Assembly: GCA_009767595.1 (NCBI GenBank) | Contig: VSDK01011407.1 | Span: 11,271 to 75,270 of the forward strand | Direction: 5' to 3' | Length of the DNA stretch: 64,000 bases | From: Symbiodinium kawagutii | Taxonomy: Eukaryota; Sar; Dinophyceae; Suessiales; Symbiodiniaceae | Shown: positions 20,366-28,949 of the stretch, piece by piece | Numbering within the stretch: position 1 is the stretch's first letter | How the letters are laid out: every line of letters begins with the position of its first letter | Made by a program: the position numbers and the translations under genes | The notes under the pieces: model-generated | What the model saw: the letters and a program-made list of their open reading frames with translations, nothing else | Told to the model about the DNA's origin: nothing | Database searches by the model: none

Positions 20366-23362
20366 ATGGCACCTGGTTGGGAGAGCTCACTGTTCCATGC
20401 CCCTCTTGATGACTCTGGTAGGAACCGTGACATTTTTCCTTTGCCCTTTGTAGCAGATGAGGCTGGTGTGTCCAAACGGGTCAGTAGGTCGGTTTTGAGA
20501 AGGCTGCTTAAGAGGGACGCTATCAATGGCCGCGTAAACATGGCGGTTGAGTCTTTGAATTCAATGTGGTTTGGTGGAAAAGCTAAGTACCAGCGCACTC
20601 ACATTGAAGATGTGAGTTCACTGCCTTTGTGCCAGCGTGAAGCCTTGGAGCATATACGGCAGTGCGTGTTGAAGCTGGGTCCTCCACCTGCTGATGCAAG
20701 CAGCCAGGGAGCCCTTAGTGCGCTCCGGGCACCCTGCTCTGGCTATGAGGAGCCGGTTGCAGGCGTGGGATCGGTCGTTGACATGGACTTGGGCAAACTC
20801 TCTCTTCCTTCGGGGGCAGTTGCTGGAGTCAATTTGGTTGACGGCTTGGAAGGAACGGTTCAGAACATGGTCATACACTTTGAGGACTATCTACTTAAAG
20901 ATGCAGATTCCTGGACTAACTGTGAGGACTTGGTTGATACGGTCACCCCCTATGATGATCCGCTTCTGAAAGACAGAGTTGGTTATCTTGAGTTTCTTCG
21001 CCACCTTCATCAACATGGTATATTGGGGTACACACATACCTGCCGAGGAAGGGTAGGTGCGTTTAGCGTCTCCAAGAAGGACAAAGTCATTGATGGTGTT
21101 GTGCATGAAAGGCAACGGTTGGTATTAGATTGTAGGCAAACTAATTTACAGTTCAAGGAACCTCCGTTGACTGAGCTGGGAAGTTTAGCATCTTTGGCGC
21201 AACTGTCCTTGGAGCAAGATGAGAACCTCTATGTGGCCACTGCTGACATAAAAGATTGCTTTTACGCAGCCGTCATGCCGCCAGGTTTGGGAGATTTCTT
21301 CTGCCTGAAGGAAGACGTCACTGCGGATGAGGCATTTTATATTTCTGGTGGTACATGGAAAGATTTGGATCATAGTGCTCGCATTTCTCCCTGTTTCACG
21401 GTTCTCCCCATGGGGTTCAATTGGAGCTTTTACCTTATTCAATGTCTTCATGAACAAGCAACTATGCGTGCTCTTGGAATTTCCCGTCAACAACTGGTAT
21501 TGGATGGTCAACCTTCACCCTCCCCTTCATCATCTGCATGTCTTGCAATGCCTTATTGCGATAACGTTCACTCTATCTCCACATGTCAGAAGACAAGTCA
21601 AGAGGGTTGTGATCGTATTTGCGATGAGCTGCGGAACCTGGGGTTTGAGTTGCATGAAGAGACAGCTGCCTCGATGGAGGTAACTACATTGGGTGGATTG
21701 GTCGATGGCTGCAAAGGCGAGGTGAGGGCGTCATCCACTCGGATGTGGCGCTTGATCATCGCTTTCAAGTACATGGCCAGTGCAAAGGTTTCCACACTAT
21801 TGGTACAGAAGTTATTGGGGCATGCCATGACGGTTTGCGTGTTGAATAGGGCAGGTATGTCAGTTTTTCGAAGGCTATATGATTTCATTGAAGCTGGTGG
21901 ACCTCCTAGATATTTATCTGCTGATGAGAGTAGGGAGTGCCTTATATTTGCCGGTATCGTTCCTTTGCTGTTTGCTGACTTGAGACGTTCTTGGTCATCT
22001 ACAGTAACTGCTTCAGATGCTTCACCCAGTGGATATGGCATGGTGGAGCAAGATGTCGAGCCTGATGAGGTTCGGCGGCATGGCAGTTGGAGCGAGCGCT
22101 GGCGATTCAGGCGACTTCCTGCTGCGGAGGGGGGGGCCCGCGCAGTAGTCGAGAAGAAGAAACATGTGCGAAGCATTCCTGGAAAGCAGCCACCCCTTAT
22201 GGGGTCAGTGAGCAGGACGTTGAATCCAGGAAGAGGGCAGATAGTCGAGAAGACAGAGAAAAAGATGACTGGGGTGAAGAGAGTCATTCCAGCGAAGCAG
22301 GAGGTAGTGACTGCAACAAAGAGGGTGAGGAGATCAGTGCAAGCAATAGTGTTGCAAGACATGGAAGAGAAGAAGCAAGTTGGCTGTCTAGCCAGGAATC
22401 AGAAGATGACTCTTTTAGAAAGGAAGAGCATTTCAAACGAATGTCGCACTCAGTACGGCCTATACCTCAGCAGGTTCAAGGCTTTCTTGTTGGAGAACGG
22501 GGGCCAGTGGCCCATGCAAGAGGAGCTAGCCGACGTCTACATGGCGGACTTTCTGGACATGTTGTTCAACGAAGGAAGGTCAGCTCACGAGGGGGAGAAA
22601 ACCATTGCAGCCCTCGAGTTCGAAGACATAAAGCTCAAAGGCCGGCTGGTCCGAAGCAGAAGAGCGTTGAAAGGATGGCGAAAAGTTTGTCCTTCAACCA
22701 GCAGGCTACCACTCCCAAAGCTGATGATGTATGGAATGGTCATGGACATGAAGGCTTCTGGCCACCACGAGATGGCCCTGATGACTCTGGTTGCATTCCA
22801 CCTTTACCTCCGACCAGGCGAGGCCTTGGAGTTGTGCAAGAGGCATGTTGTGCCTCCAGTCAAGATGGCTGGGAACCAATACTCCTGGGTGAATGTTGTG
22901 ATCAGAGATCAGGAGGGGCAGAAACCCGACAAAGTGGGGGTCTACGACAACAGCCTCCCTTTCGACATGGCCAAAGATCAGTGGATGGGAGAGGCGCTCC
23001 TGGAACATGCTCGAACCTTCAGCAAACAAACGGATCAGCTCTTCTCGTTCAGCATGGACGAGTATCGGAAAGTGTTTCAGGCGACAGGGAAAAGGATCGG
23101 AGTAGAGAATCTACATCCATACCAATTGAGACATGGAGGAGCTACAGAGGATCTTACTTCAAAGAAGAGAGATTTCGCAGGTGTCAAGAGCAGAGGCAGA
23201 TGGAAGACAGACCAATCAGTCAGAAGATACGCCAAGATCGGCAGAGTTCAGCAGTTGCTGGCGAAGCTTCCAGACTCAAGCAAGAGATTCTGTCACTGGA
23301 GCAGCAACAGTCTCCACAAGGTTTTCCAAGGGAATTGCGCGGCTCGAACTATAGCCACGTAA
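20366..23362 (+). CDS. Retrotransposon ORF3: reverse transcriptase - RNase H - tyrosine recombinase
   Basis: 998 codons from the ATG at 20366. RT: motif A ADIKDCFY (Asp294), motif B LPMGFNWSFYL, motif C YCDN (residues 397-400), where the usual second Asp of YxDD is Asn400. RNase H-like start DASPSGYG (Asp551) as in DIRS-type elements; the rest of that domain is not clear. A lysine-rich linker follows (about 575-675). Tyrosine recombinase: Arg816 in LYLRPGEAL, His917 and Arg922 in HPYQLRHGGAT, Trp946 in GRW and nucleophile Tyr955 in VRRYAKIG, a complete catalytic set. RT/RH would copy the RNA and YR would insert the circular cDNA. The last 1.27 kb of the frame overlaps a second open frame that leads into the methyltransferase. 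Confidence 0.92.
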   Translation: MAPGWESSLFHAPLDDSGRNRDIFPLPFVADEAGVSKRVSRSVLRRLLKRDAINGRVNMAVESLNSMWFGGKAKYQRTHIEDVSSLPLCQREALEHIRQCVLKLGPPPADASSQGALSALRAPCSGYEEPVAGVGSVVDMDLGKLSLPSGAVAGVNLVDGLEGTVQNMVIHFEDYLLKDADSWTNCEDLVDTVTPYDDPLLKDRVGYLEFLRHLHQHGILGYTHTCRGRVGAFSVSKKDKVIDGVVHERQRLVLDCRQTNLQFKEPPLTELGSLASLAQLSLEQDENLYVATADIKDCFYAAVMPPGLGDFFCLKEDVTADEAFYISGGTWKDLDHSARISPCFTVLPMGFNWSFYLIQCLHEQATMRALGISRQQLVLDGQPSPSPSSSACLAMPYCDNVHSISTCQKTSQEGCDRICDELRNLGFELHEETAASMEVTTLGGLVDGCKGEVRASSTRMWRLIIAFKYMASAKVSTLLVQKLLGHAMTVCVLNRAGMSVFRRLYDFIEAGGPPRYLSADESRECLIFAGIVPLLFADLRRSWSSTVTASDASPSGYGMVEQDVEPDEVRRHGSWSERWRFRRLPAAEGGARAVVEKKKHVRSIPGKQPPLMGSVSRTLNPGRGQIVEKTEKKMTGVKRVIPAKQEVVTATKRVRRSVQAIVLQDMEEKKQVGCLARNQKMTLLERKSISNECRTQYGLYLSRFKAFLLENGGQWPMQEELADVYMADFLDMLFNEGRSAHEGEKTIAALEFEDIKLKGRLVRSRRALKGWRKVCPSTSRLPLPKLMMYGMVMDMKASGHHEMALMTLVAFHLYLRPGEALELCKRHVVPPVKMAGNQYSWVNVVIRDQEGQKPDKVGVYDNSLPFDMAKDQWMGEALLEHARTFSKQTDQLFSFSMDEYRKVFQATGKRIGVENLHPYQLRHGGATEDLTSKKRDFAGVKSRGRWKTDQSVRRYAKIGRVQQLLAKLPDSSKRFCHWSSNSLHKVFQGNCAARTIAT

Positions 23363-24108
23363 AGGAAGTTGAAGTGTTTTCCTTGAAGAACAAACCTCAC
23401 AGATTCGCTTTGGAAGTTTTTGCCGGCTGCTCTCGACTCAGCCAAGCATGTTGCGATGTCGGTCTCACCTGCTTTCCCATTGACAATTGCTTGTTTCCTT
23501 CTCATAATGTGCTTTTTCCAGAGATTGAAGGAAGAATTTCTTTTTGGATCTCAACTGGTCGAATTAAATTCGTTTGGGCCGGTATGCCATGCACTACATT
23601 TTCTCGTGCAAGAAAAGCTGATGGTCTCGGACCCGGTCCTCTTCGGGATGATTTAAACCTTTGGGGTCTTCCTGGGCTATCTGAACGGGATCGCAAGAAA
23701 GTTCACGATGGTAATCAGCTTTTGGCATTCCTTCTCCGTATTCTTCATCTCTGTGAACAACATTCAGTTCCCTATGTCGTTGAAAATCCCCTCTCCAGTA
23801 TGTTGTGGTGCATGCCGTCTATGGTACGTTTTTGCAAGCGATTTTCTCCACATATGATATCTCTGGATTACTGTGCATATGGCGAGTCATGGAAGAAACC
23901 TACCACCCTCATGTATAAGTACCTGGATTTACACACTTTGGAACGTCGTTGCAATAACATTGGACCGGTTTGTACTTTCACTCACAAGTCACACGTGGCA
24001 TTGCGAGGCACAAACTCTGCTGGCGTCTTTTGGACGCTCATTGCGCAGCCCTACCCAAAGGCTCTGGTGGCAGCTTTTGCGAAACTCGCCAGGGCGCAAT
24101 GCGGCTAA
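22087..24108 (+). CDS. Retrotransposon ORF4: C5-cytosine methyltransferase-like domain in an overlapping frame
   Basis: This frame is open from 22087 to the stop at 24106-24108. Only its last part looks like a conserved domain: motif I-like FALEVFAGCSRL (from 23404), motif IV GMPCT with the catalytic Cys codon at 23590-23592, and motif VI VVENP (codons at about 23779-23790). These are hallmarks of DNA C5-cytosine methyltransferases; motif VIII and the target-recognition region could not be placed. The domain lies after the recombinase stop (23362) in the -1 frame relative to it. It could be made by frameshifting in the overlap, or from an internal start such as the in-frame ATG at 23200 (about 302 residues). 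The overlap part is rich in Arg/Ser/Gln and is probably constrained by the recombinase frame. The stop codon directly abuts B1. Confidence 0.8.
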   Translation: MERALAIQATSCCGGGGPRSSREEETCAKHSWKAATPYGVSEQDVESRKRADSREDREKDDWGEESHSSEAGGSDCNKEGEEISASNSVARHGREEASWLSSQESEDDSFRKEEHFKRMSHSVRPIPQQVQGFLVGERGPVAHARGASRRLHGGLSGHVVQRRKVSSRGGENHCSPRVRRHKAQRPAGPKQKSVERMAKSLSFNQQATTPKADDVWNGHGHEGFWPPRDGPDDSGCIPPLPPTRRGLGVVQEACCASSQDGWEPILLGECCDQRSGGAETRQSGGLRQQPPFRHGQRSVDGRGAPGTCSNLQQTNGSALLVQHGRVSESVSGDREKDRSRESTSIPIETWRSYRGSYFKEERFRRCQEQRQMEDRPISQKIRQDRQSSAVAGEASRLKQEILSLEQQQSPQGFPRELRGSNYSHVKEVEVFSLKNKPHRFALEVFAGCSRLSQACCDVGLTCFPIDNCLFPSHNVLFPEIEGRISFWISTGRIKFVWAGMPCTTFSRARKADGLGPGPLRDDLNLWGLPGLSERDRKKVHDGNQLLAFLLRILHLCEQHSVPYVVENPLSSMLWCMPSMVRFCKRFSPHMISLDYCAYGESWKKPTTLMYKYLDLHTLERRCNNIGPVCTFTHKSHVALRGTNSAGVFWTLIAQPYPKALVAAFAKLARAQCG

Positions 24109-24275
24109 GGGGGCAAGTGATCAAGATCAGTTCTTTCTGAGCATTTTTCTACTTGTTTCCTTTCATGCCACTGAAATGGCAAGACGATCCAAGCAGTGCA
24201 CTCAGTAACTCGCAGCTCAAGACAGTTGAGCTTCTGGCCAAAAAGAGTTGTGAGTGAAGGGATTGGAGAAGAGTC
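24109..24275 (+). repeat. B1 split direct repeat (internal copy)
   Basis: 167 bp from GGGGGCAAGTGATC to GAGAAGAGTC, identical to B2. It starts at the base after the methyltransferase stop codon. It holds two short perfect stem-loops: TGCCA-ctgaaa-TGGCA (24166-24181) and AGCTCAA-gacag-TTGAGCT (24214-24232), which may act in RNA processing or as recombinase sites. Confidence 0.95.
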
Positions 24276-24361
24276 ATTCCCTCTACTCGTAGATGTTTGA
24301 CGGTTCCAGCTCTGAATGTCCAACCGCTGGGCCGTCTGTCCTCAAGGATCTTAAGGTGGTC
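24276..24361 (+). repeat. A2 split direct repeat (internal copy)
   Basis: 86 bp, identical to A1 and directly joined to B1 without any spacer. It is followed by a 29-bp unique spacer (24362-24390, C-rich) before B2. Confidence 0.95.
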
Positions 24362-24390
24362 CACCATCCACCCCTGCCACCTCCGAATGG

Positions 24391-24557
24391 GGGGGCAAGT
24401 GATCAAGATCAGTTCTTTCTGAGCATTTTTCTACTTGTTTCCTTTCATGCCACTGAAATGGCAAGACGATCCAAGCAGTGCACTCAGTAACTCGCAGCTC
24501 AAGACAGTTGAGCTTCTGGCCAAAAAGAGTTGTGAGTGAAGGGATTGGAGAAGAGTC
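24391..24557 (+). repeat. B2 split direct repeat (right terminus)
   Basis: 167 bp, identical to B1, including both stem-loops. It forms the right end of the element; the right flank continues AAGGATATGAG. Confidence 0.95.
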
Positions 24558-27040
24558 AAGGATATGAGTGGATCGATTTTTGCTCAGCTTCATGAACTCG
24601 CAGAGCATATTGGCACGATGGGCTGATTGCCTTGCGCACCCCATCAACCCTCACACTGGGTAATTCTTGTGCGTTCTTGTCATTTTGCCACTTTTTGGAC
24701 ACCCTTTTTGCCAAATCAATCATTTTGCAGGGGAGGCATGAGTTGCGCTGATTTGCAGATTTTCCTTTGTCGGAGCCAGGCTGTGCAAGTTGTCAGCACC
24801 ATCCAGTCTTGTTGGGTTGACTGCGTTTAGTTTTCGTCTCGGTGTTTAGCATACCAAAGGGCTCTTGAGCTGGACTTTCCTGTGCTGCTTGTTGCTTCAC
24901 TCTGGCAATCTGGGGGGAAGAGTATTATTTGGTGACAGGCAGCGTTTGGTAGTTCGCGTTCGCTGAGGGGCTCGGTTTTGGAGGACTTAGTTGATGTTTG
25001 TATCAACGGGGTTACACTCGGGTCCCTTGAATTTCTCTTGCTTTTTTGCAAGCACCGACCAAATGCTCAGAAGTTCCTTCATCCCTTCTGTTTTCAACAC
25101 GAAGCAGTTGCGCATGATACGATCAAAAATCGATTGATTGCCATTTCAGAAGGCAAGCGTAAGGGAAACGAATCTTGTTCATGATTGCTGACATGCGGAC
25201 ACTTCACTTGATATCGCGAGGGGCTCATTTTGGAAGATTTTGAACTTTGGAAAATAGCCAATTATGTAATTACCCAGTTGGGTTAACTGAAGCAGGAGCA
25301 CACAGTCTCTTGTGATCCCCGGGCTGATTGACTGAGGGTAATCGAATGACATGAGGGACTGAATGACCCTTCCTCCATCTCTCTGAAGACTGGAGGTAGC
25401 GCCTAAACTGGGAACACTCATGGACATTGATGTTGTTTCTGCTGCGAGATCTTCCAATGCATTCATCCCCTTGTTCATCGGTTGCGTTCACAGCCAAGAC
25501 ATATACATACTTCATTCTCTTATTTTCTTACTTCAGCAGGTAGGCCACTCTCACTCGAAGTCAGTCAACGGGAGGTTGAATCTTGATACCAATCCTAGGA
25601 TGTCAAGGGAGCTACTCAAGCAAGAAGCAAATTACCTTCCAACAAGTCTGGTACAATGGTGTTGGCATAGCTCGTTGTAATGGAGAAAGGTGTCCTGCTA
25701 CATCGGGTCGAGTTGCCTCCGCGACAGCGGCCAACGCCCCGATGAGAGCTCGTACTTGTGCTGTCATCGTTGCATCGAGTACGTTGTTGTCACTGTCAAC
25801 GTCATACGAATTTGATCTGAACCTCAATGTATTGTTGATGCACTTCTTATGATTTCACTAGTTCGGTAGAGAACTTTCCCATCTTGTATAGTTGCCCTTC
25901 AGGAACTTTCTGTTTTTCCAATGTCACTGATTGCCTCCGTTTATCACATCTTTGGTCACTATAAAGCATGCATGACTTTCAGTTTATCACTTCCTGGATC
26001 TTTGTGGATGAAAACCATGCATGGATCTGCTCAACTATTGATGTAGCGCATGCTTTCCAAGAGATTGGAGATATGTCGATACGATGCCCATGCTCCGTCT
26101 GTCAAACCATAGGGTACAATTTTTCTTCGCTGCAAATAGTTGCTTTGCATGTACTCCTTGAACTTTTTCAGGTGGTTGTGAGCAGTGAAGTTCCCTTTGG
26201 ATTTGATCTCCTGCGTGAAATGATGGGGTAGAGTCAAGACGGCAAAAAATCGACCATAGACCATAGAATCACCAGAACCTACAAGGTCAGCATCAGCGCG
26301 TCCGTGCTCACTCGTGGTGTAACATGTCTCACTTTGAGCCTTGCAGACGCCTCCTTCCTTAGAATAAAAGTCTTCTTCCTGAACACTGCAAGGTCTTTGG
26401 TTTTCGACACTGGCGATGCCAATCTCGATGTTGCGACACATCCCACACAGCGTTGCTTTCTTCACTTCTTCTATGCTCATGTTGTATTTCCCTTTCCCTC
26501 GGTTCAACTGTATCCAGAAACTACATGGCCTTTTGGCCGCTCTACAAATTCTTCATGTTTTTCTCGGGAAGTGGTGTCCTCGCTGACGTCGCCATGGGAT
26601 CCTCGCCAGCTATTTCTAGGTCTAAAAGGGCTTCAATTTCTCGTCCACGATTCGATTTTCAAGTTTCGCCATAGAATTCCGACTGGTTTTTGGTACTTGA
26701 GAACTCGCAGTCTTCTTTCCATCGTTCTTTGAGCCTGCCTAGACCAACAAATGACCAAACATAATTCTGCAATCGCCACCTCAAACAGATTGGTTTTTCA
26801 CACAGCATGGCAGCCTCGGAATTCAGGGCAGCAGCATCCCGAGCCCCAAGACTGGTTACACCGGCTACAACGGAGCTTCCCAGGCGGGGCGCATCATGTG
26901 TGGGTCAGTAGACAATGTGTCATGGGTTCTGGCATAACCATAGATGTGGACAGTGACAGATCATGATTCCACAAGTCTTTCCATGTTGGTCTCTTCGGTT
27001 TTGCTACGGAGCTGCCAAGTAAAAGATGTCATTGGTTTAT
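24558..27040. other. Right flank and mostly gene-free region
   Basis: Apart from the minus-strand frame at 26.03-26.5 kb (listed), no coding signal could be supported. Short overlapping frames occur on both strands without domains or splice context. Confidence 0.4.
26031..26507 (-). CDS. Unrecognised minus-strand ORF, possibly an element remnant
   Basis: 158 codons with a balanced composition, four cysteines in the first 50 residues (CGMCRN... then C....C), and a C-terminal stretch rich in His/Lys/Tyr (PHHFTQEIKSKGNF, FKEYMQSNYLQRRKIVPYGL). It could be a host gene exon or a decayed transposable-element protein. No domain recognised and no splice sites assigned. Confidence 0.3.
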   Translation of the reverse strand: MNRGKGKYNMSIEEVKKATLCGMCRNIEIGIASVENQRPCSVQEEDFYSKEGGVCKAQSETCYTTSEHGRADADLVGSGDSMVYGRFFAVLTLPHHFTQEIKSKGNFTAHNHLKKFKEYMQSNYLQRRKIVPYGLTDGAWASYRHISNLLESMRYINS

Positions 27041-27041
27041 A

Positions 27042-28660
27042 TTGGTTGCAGCAGGTGTTTTGAAAATTGCACAGATCCATTTGACATCATGCTGCTCCAC
27101 AGCTGCGCAAGCTGATTGGATTCACGATTCCATCGCAATGAAATGGAACTCCGAAATGAAATGTGACAGACATCAACCAACAAAAATTGAATATAAATCC
27201 AATTCCACAGAAGCTAAATCTCATTTTTCCTCTGTAAATCACGGATTTTTTCCACGGAAAACAACCCACTGCGGTCCTTGTTGGGACTGGCACAGGCCTG
27301 CGACCTGGCGGAGGACGACGCGGAGAAGGCCAAGCTGATTCGGCGTCTCGAGGCCAACGCCGGGGACGCCGGAGCTTGGTATTGGCTCGGCGTGCGCCGG
27401 GGCGGCGTCGTCGCTGGCCGCGCCGTGGATGCCAAGGGCTGCTACGTGCGGTGCCTGGAGGCCGACGCGACGAGTTGGCCTACCGCGTGGGGTCGCCTCG
27501 CAGTGCTGGGAGGTGGGGTCGTCCATGGCCAAACCTACGACAGGGAGGGGTGCAGACGGAAACACGACGAGATGAGAACAAAAGGGAGCTGTTATGAAGT
27601 AGATGCACTGGATGAGTTGGAGGAATGGCTTCGAAACAATGGGAGTTTAGAACAAAACATCAGAATAGATCAGTTGGAGGAAGTTTTTGAAGCACTTCGT
27701 GAGATTCTTGAGATGAAGGTCACTGTTTGCAATTCTTAGTTTGTCATCACGATTGGTCATTCATTGTTTTGAAACTGTACTTGTGCACATACTTTTCAAT
27801 ACGAGTACACATTGAATGTATACTCTTATTTATGCAAGTGGTGTTACATTTTCACCATCTACCCAAAGATTGTTCGGACGAACAAGCATATCCAGTGGCA
27901 CGTGATTATTGGAACCAACCAACCACAATTTGGTATACTTGAGCATGTTGACGATCCAACTTGTACTTGTGATGTATGAGGATATTGAATGATATTTTCC
28001 CAGGCTTGGCTTATTTCCCAGACATGTGACGATGTGGTCCATAAGAACGAAGGTAACCCAATAAGAGCTGCTGGTGGAAGGCGGGTTTTCAATCTGACAA
28101 GAGCTTGACCGAAAGATGGGTCGCCCCTCCCATTTTTCAAGTGAACAGTTTCGAGCTGGACCACAACCGCGGAGAACCATGCATAGCTATCCCCAACATC
28201 GCCATGATGGTACCTCAGCTGCTGCATTCAACTAGCAACTTTGAGAACCATGATCGAGCATTTTCAGCGTGGTCAACCATCATGTGTCTATTAATAGCAA
28301 TCATCAATCGATATCAGAAAATTGACCATCATCCAACCTTAAGCATCAATCATCACAAGCCATCATGTATAGCATCACGTAAAACATTATCAATTATCAA
28401 CCATCAGCAGTGGGTGCTCACCGTCGTTCAAGAGTCGGTTTCCTGCCTTGGTTTTGGGTTCAAGGAGGTCGCAGAGCTTCAACGGCAGCACCATTTTGGA
28501 AAGAACACTGTGAGTGGATTATTTTAGCATAGTGTTCAAGTAGTTGAAAAGAACTGGAAATAATAATCAGTAATGGATTATTTTGGAAAGAACCAGAACC
28601 AATTTCAAGTAGTCACTGGTTGATTAGCACACAGGAAATCTGGCAGCCAGGGTTGCTCAA
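27042..28660 (+). repeat. Segmental duplication, copy 1 (TPR-exon segment)
   Basis: Parts of this segment are similar, in the same order, to 44.02-45.34 kb. Shared blocks include TTTTGAAA.....CA.ATCCA with CAGCTGCGC.AG.TGATT, the GC-rich TPR exon, GAAGCACTTC.TGAG.TTCTTG, the CGAACAAGCATAT.CCAGTGGC block, the GAGCTGGACCAC..CCG block and CATCAGCAGTGGGTG. The first part also recurs at 43.07-43.37 kb. Copies are clearly diverged, with indels. Confidence 0.75.
27278..27739 (+). CDS. TPR-like repeat protein exon, copy 1
   Basis: The frame contains two TPR-like repeats of the glycine-rich form seen widely in dinoflagellate proteins: AWYWLGVRRGGVVAGRAVDA then CYVRCLEAD, and AWGRLAVLGGGVVHGQTYD. The pattern is W..L...GGG.V.G..Y....CY..CLE. 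The likely exon begins after GGCACAG at about 27295; the TTG-initiated frame start is not meaningful. After the repeats the product continues with an acidic helical tail (DALDELEEWLRNN, QLEEVFEALREILE) to a stop at 27737-27739. GC content is much higher than in the flanks. TPR units bind partner proteins; the partner is unknown. It may be a gene fragment, because no upstream exon is clear. Confidence 0.55.
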   Translation: MLGLAQACDLAEDDAEKAKLIRRLEANAGDAGAWYWLGVRRGGVVAGRAVDAKGCYVRCLEADATSWPTAWGRLAVLGGGVVHGQTYDREGCRRKHDEMRTKGSCYEVDALDELEEWLRNNGSLEQNIRIDQLEEVFEALREILEMKVTVCNS

Positions 28661-28949
28661 TGGTTTTCTGCTGGTGTCCCGCCCTGAGAGCAACAGCGCC
28701 TCCTGCTGAGTCAACTCAGTCGACTGGGGTCCATCTGCTTCTTCTTCTACAGCATTCTGTCGCCAAGTTCCAGCAACATAATCATTTTGTCCGCTTGTCC
28801 GATGACTAATTTCATACATCTTCAGGCACTCTTTACCCAGATCCTCTAACAAAAGACATCTGCAAACGCAGAGTTTACGCTGCTGAAGAGATGTGCTAAG
28901 GTTCAAGGGTTTCATTCTTTTTGCGCTTCAACAATCCTATGGGCTAAAA
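28661..28949. other. Short spacer between duplicated segments
   Basis: No gene recognised. It starts with TGGTTGATTAGCACACAGGAAA, which recurs at about 45.31 kb at the end of the second TPR segment. Confidence 0.4.

Larger units (their letters stand above)
18558..24557 (+). mobile_element. Intact tyrosine-recombinase retrotransposon with split direct repeats (PAT/Ngaro-like architecture)
   Basis: The element is 6,000 bp. Order: A1 repeat (18558-18643), four open frames (two-helix membrane protein, Gag-like, RT-RNase H-tyrosine recombinase, C5-methyltransferase), B1 repeat (24109-24275), A2 (24276-24361), 29-bp spacer, B2 (24391-24557). A1 and A2 (86 bp) are identical, and B1 and B2 (167 bp) are identical. 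This A1-body-B1-A2-B2 order is the known plan of PAT and Ngaro elements, which replicate through a circular cDNA and integrate with a tyrosine recombinase rather than a DDE integrase, so no target-site duplication is expected and none is seen. The B1-A2 junction (GAGTC|ATTCCC) equals the junction that circularisation of B2 to A1 would make. Identical repeats and uninterrupted frames suggest recent insertion. No DDE integrase or aspartic protease motif was seen. Confidence 0.92.

Noticed and set aside
23320-23326. Slippery site GGTTTTC for -1 frameshifting into the methyltransferase
   Set aside because: It does not fit the X XXY YYZ pattern and no clear pseudoknot follows; an internal start is equally possible.
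24109-24557. Long terminal repeats of a Copia or Gypsy element
   Set aside because: The A and B repeats are not at both ends as one unit; they are split as A1 ... B1-A2-B2, and the element has a tyrosine recombinase, not a DDE integrase.
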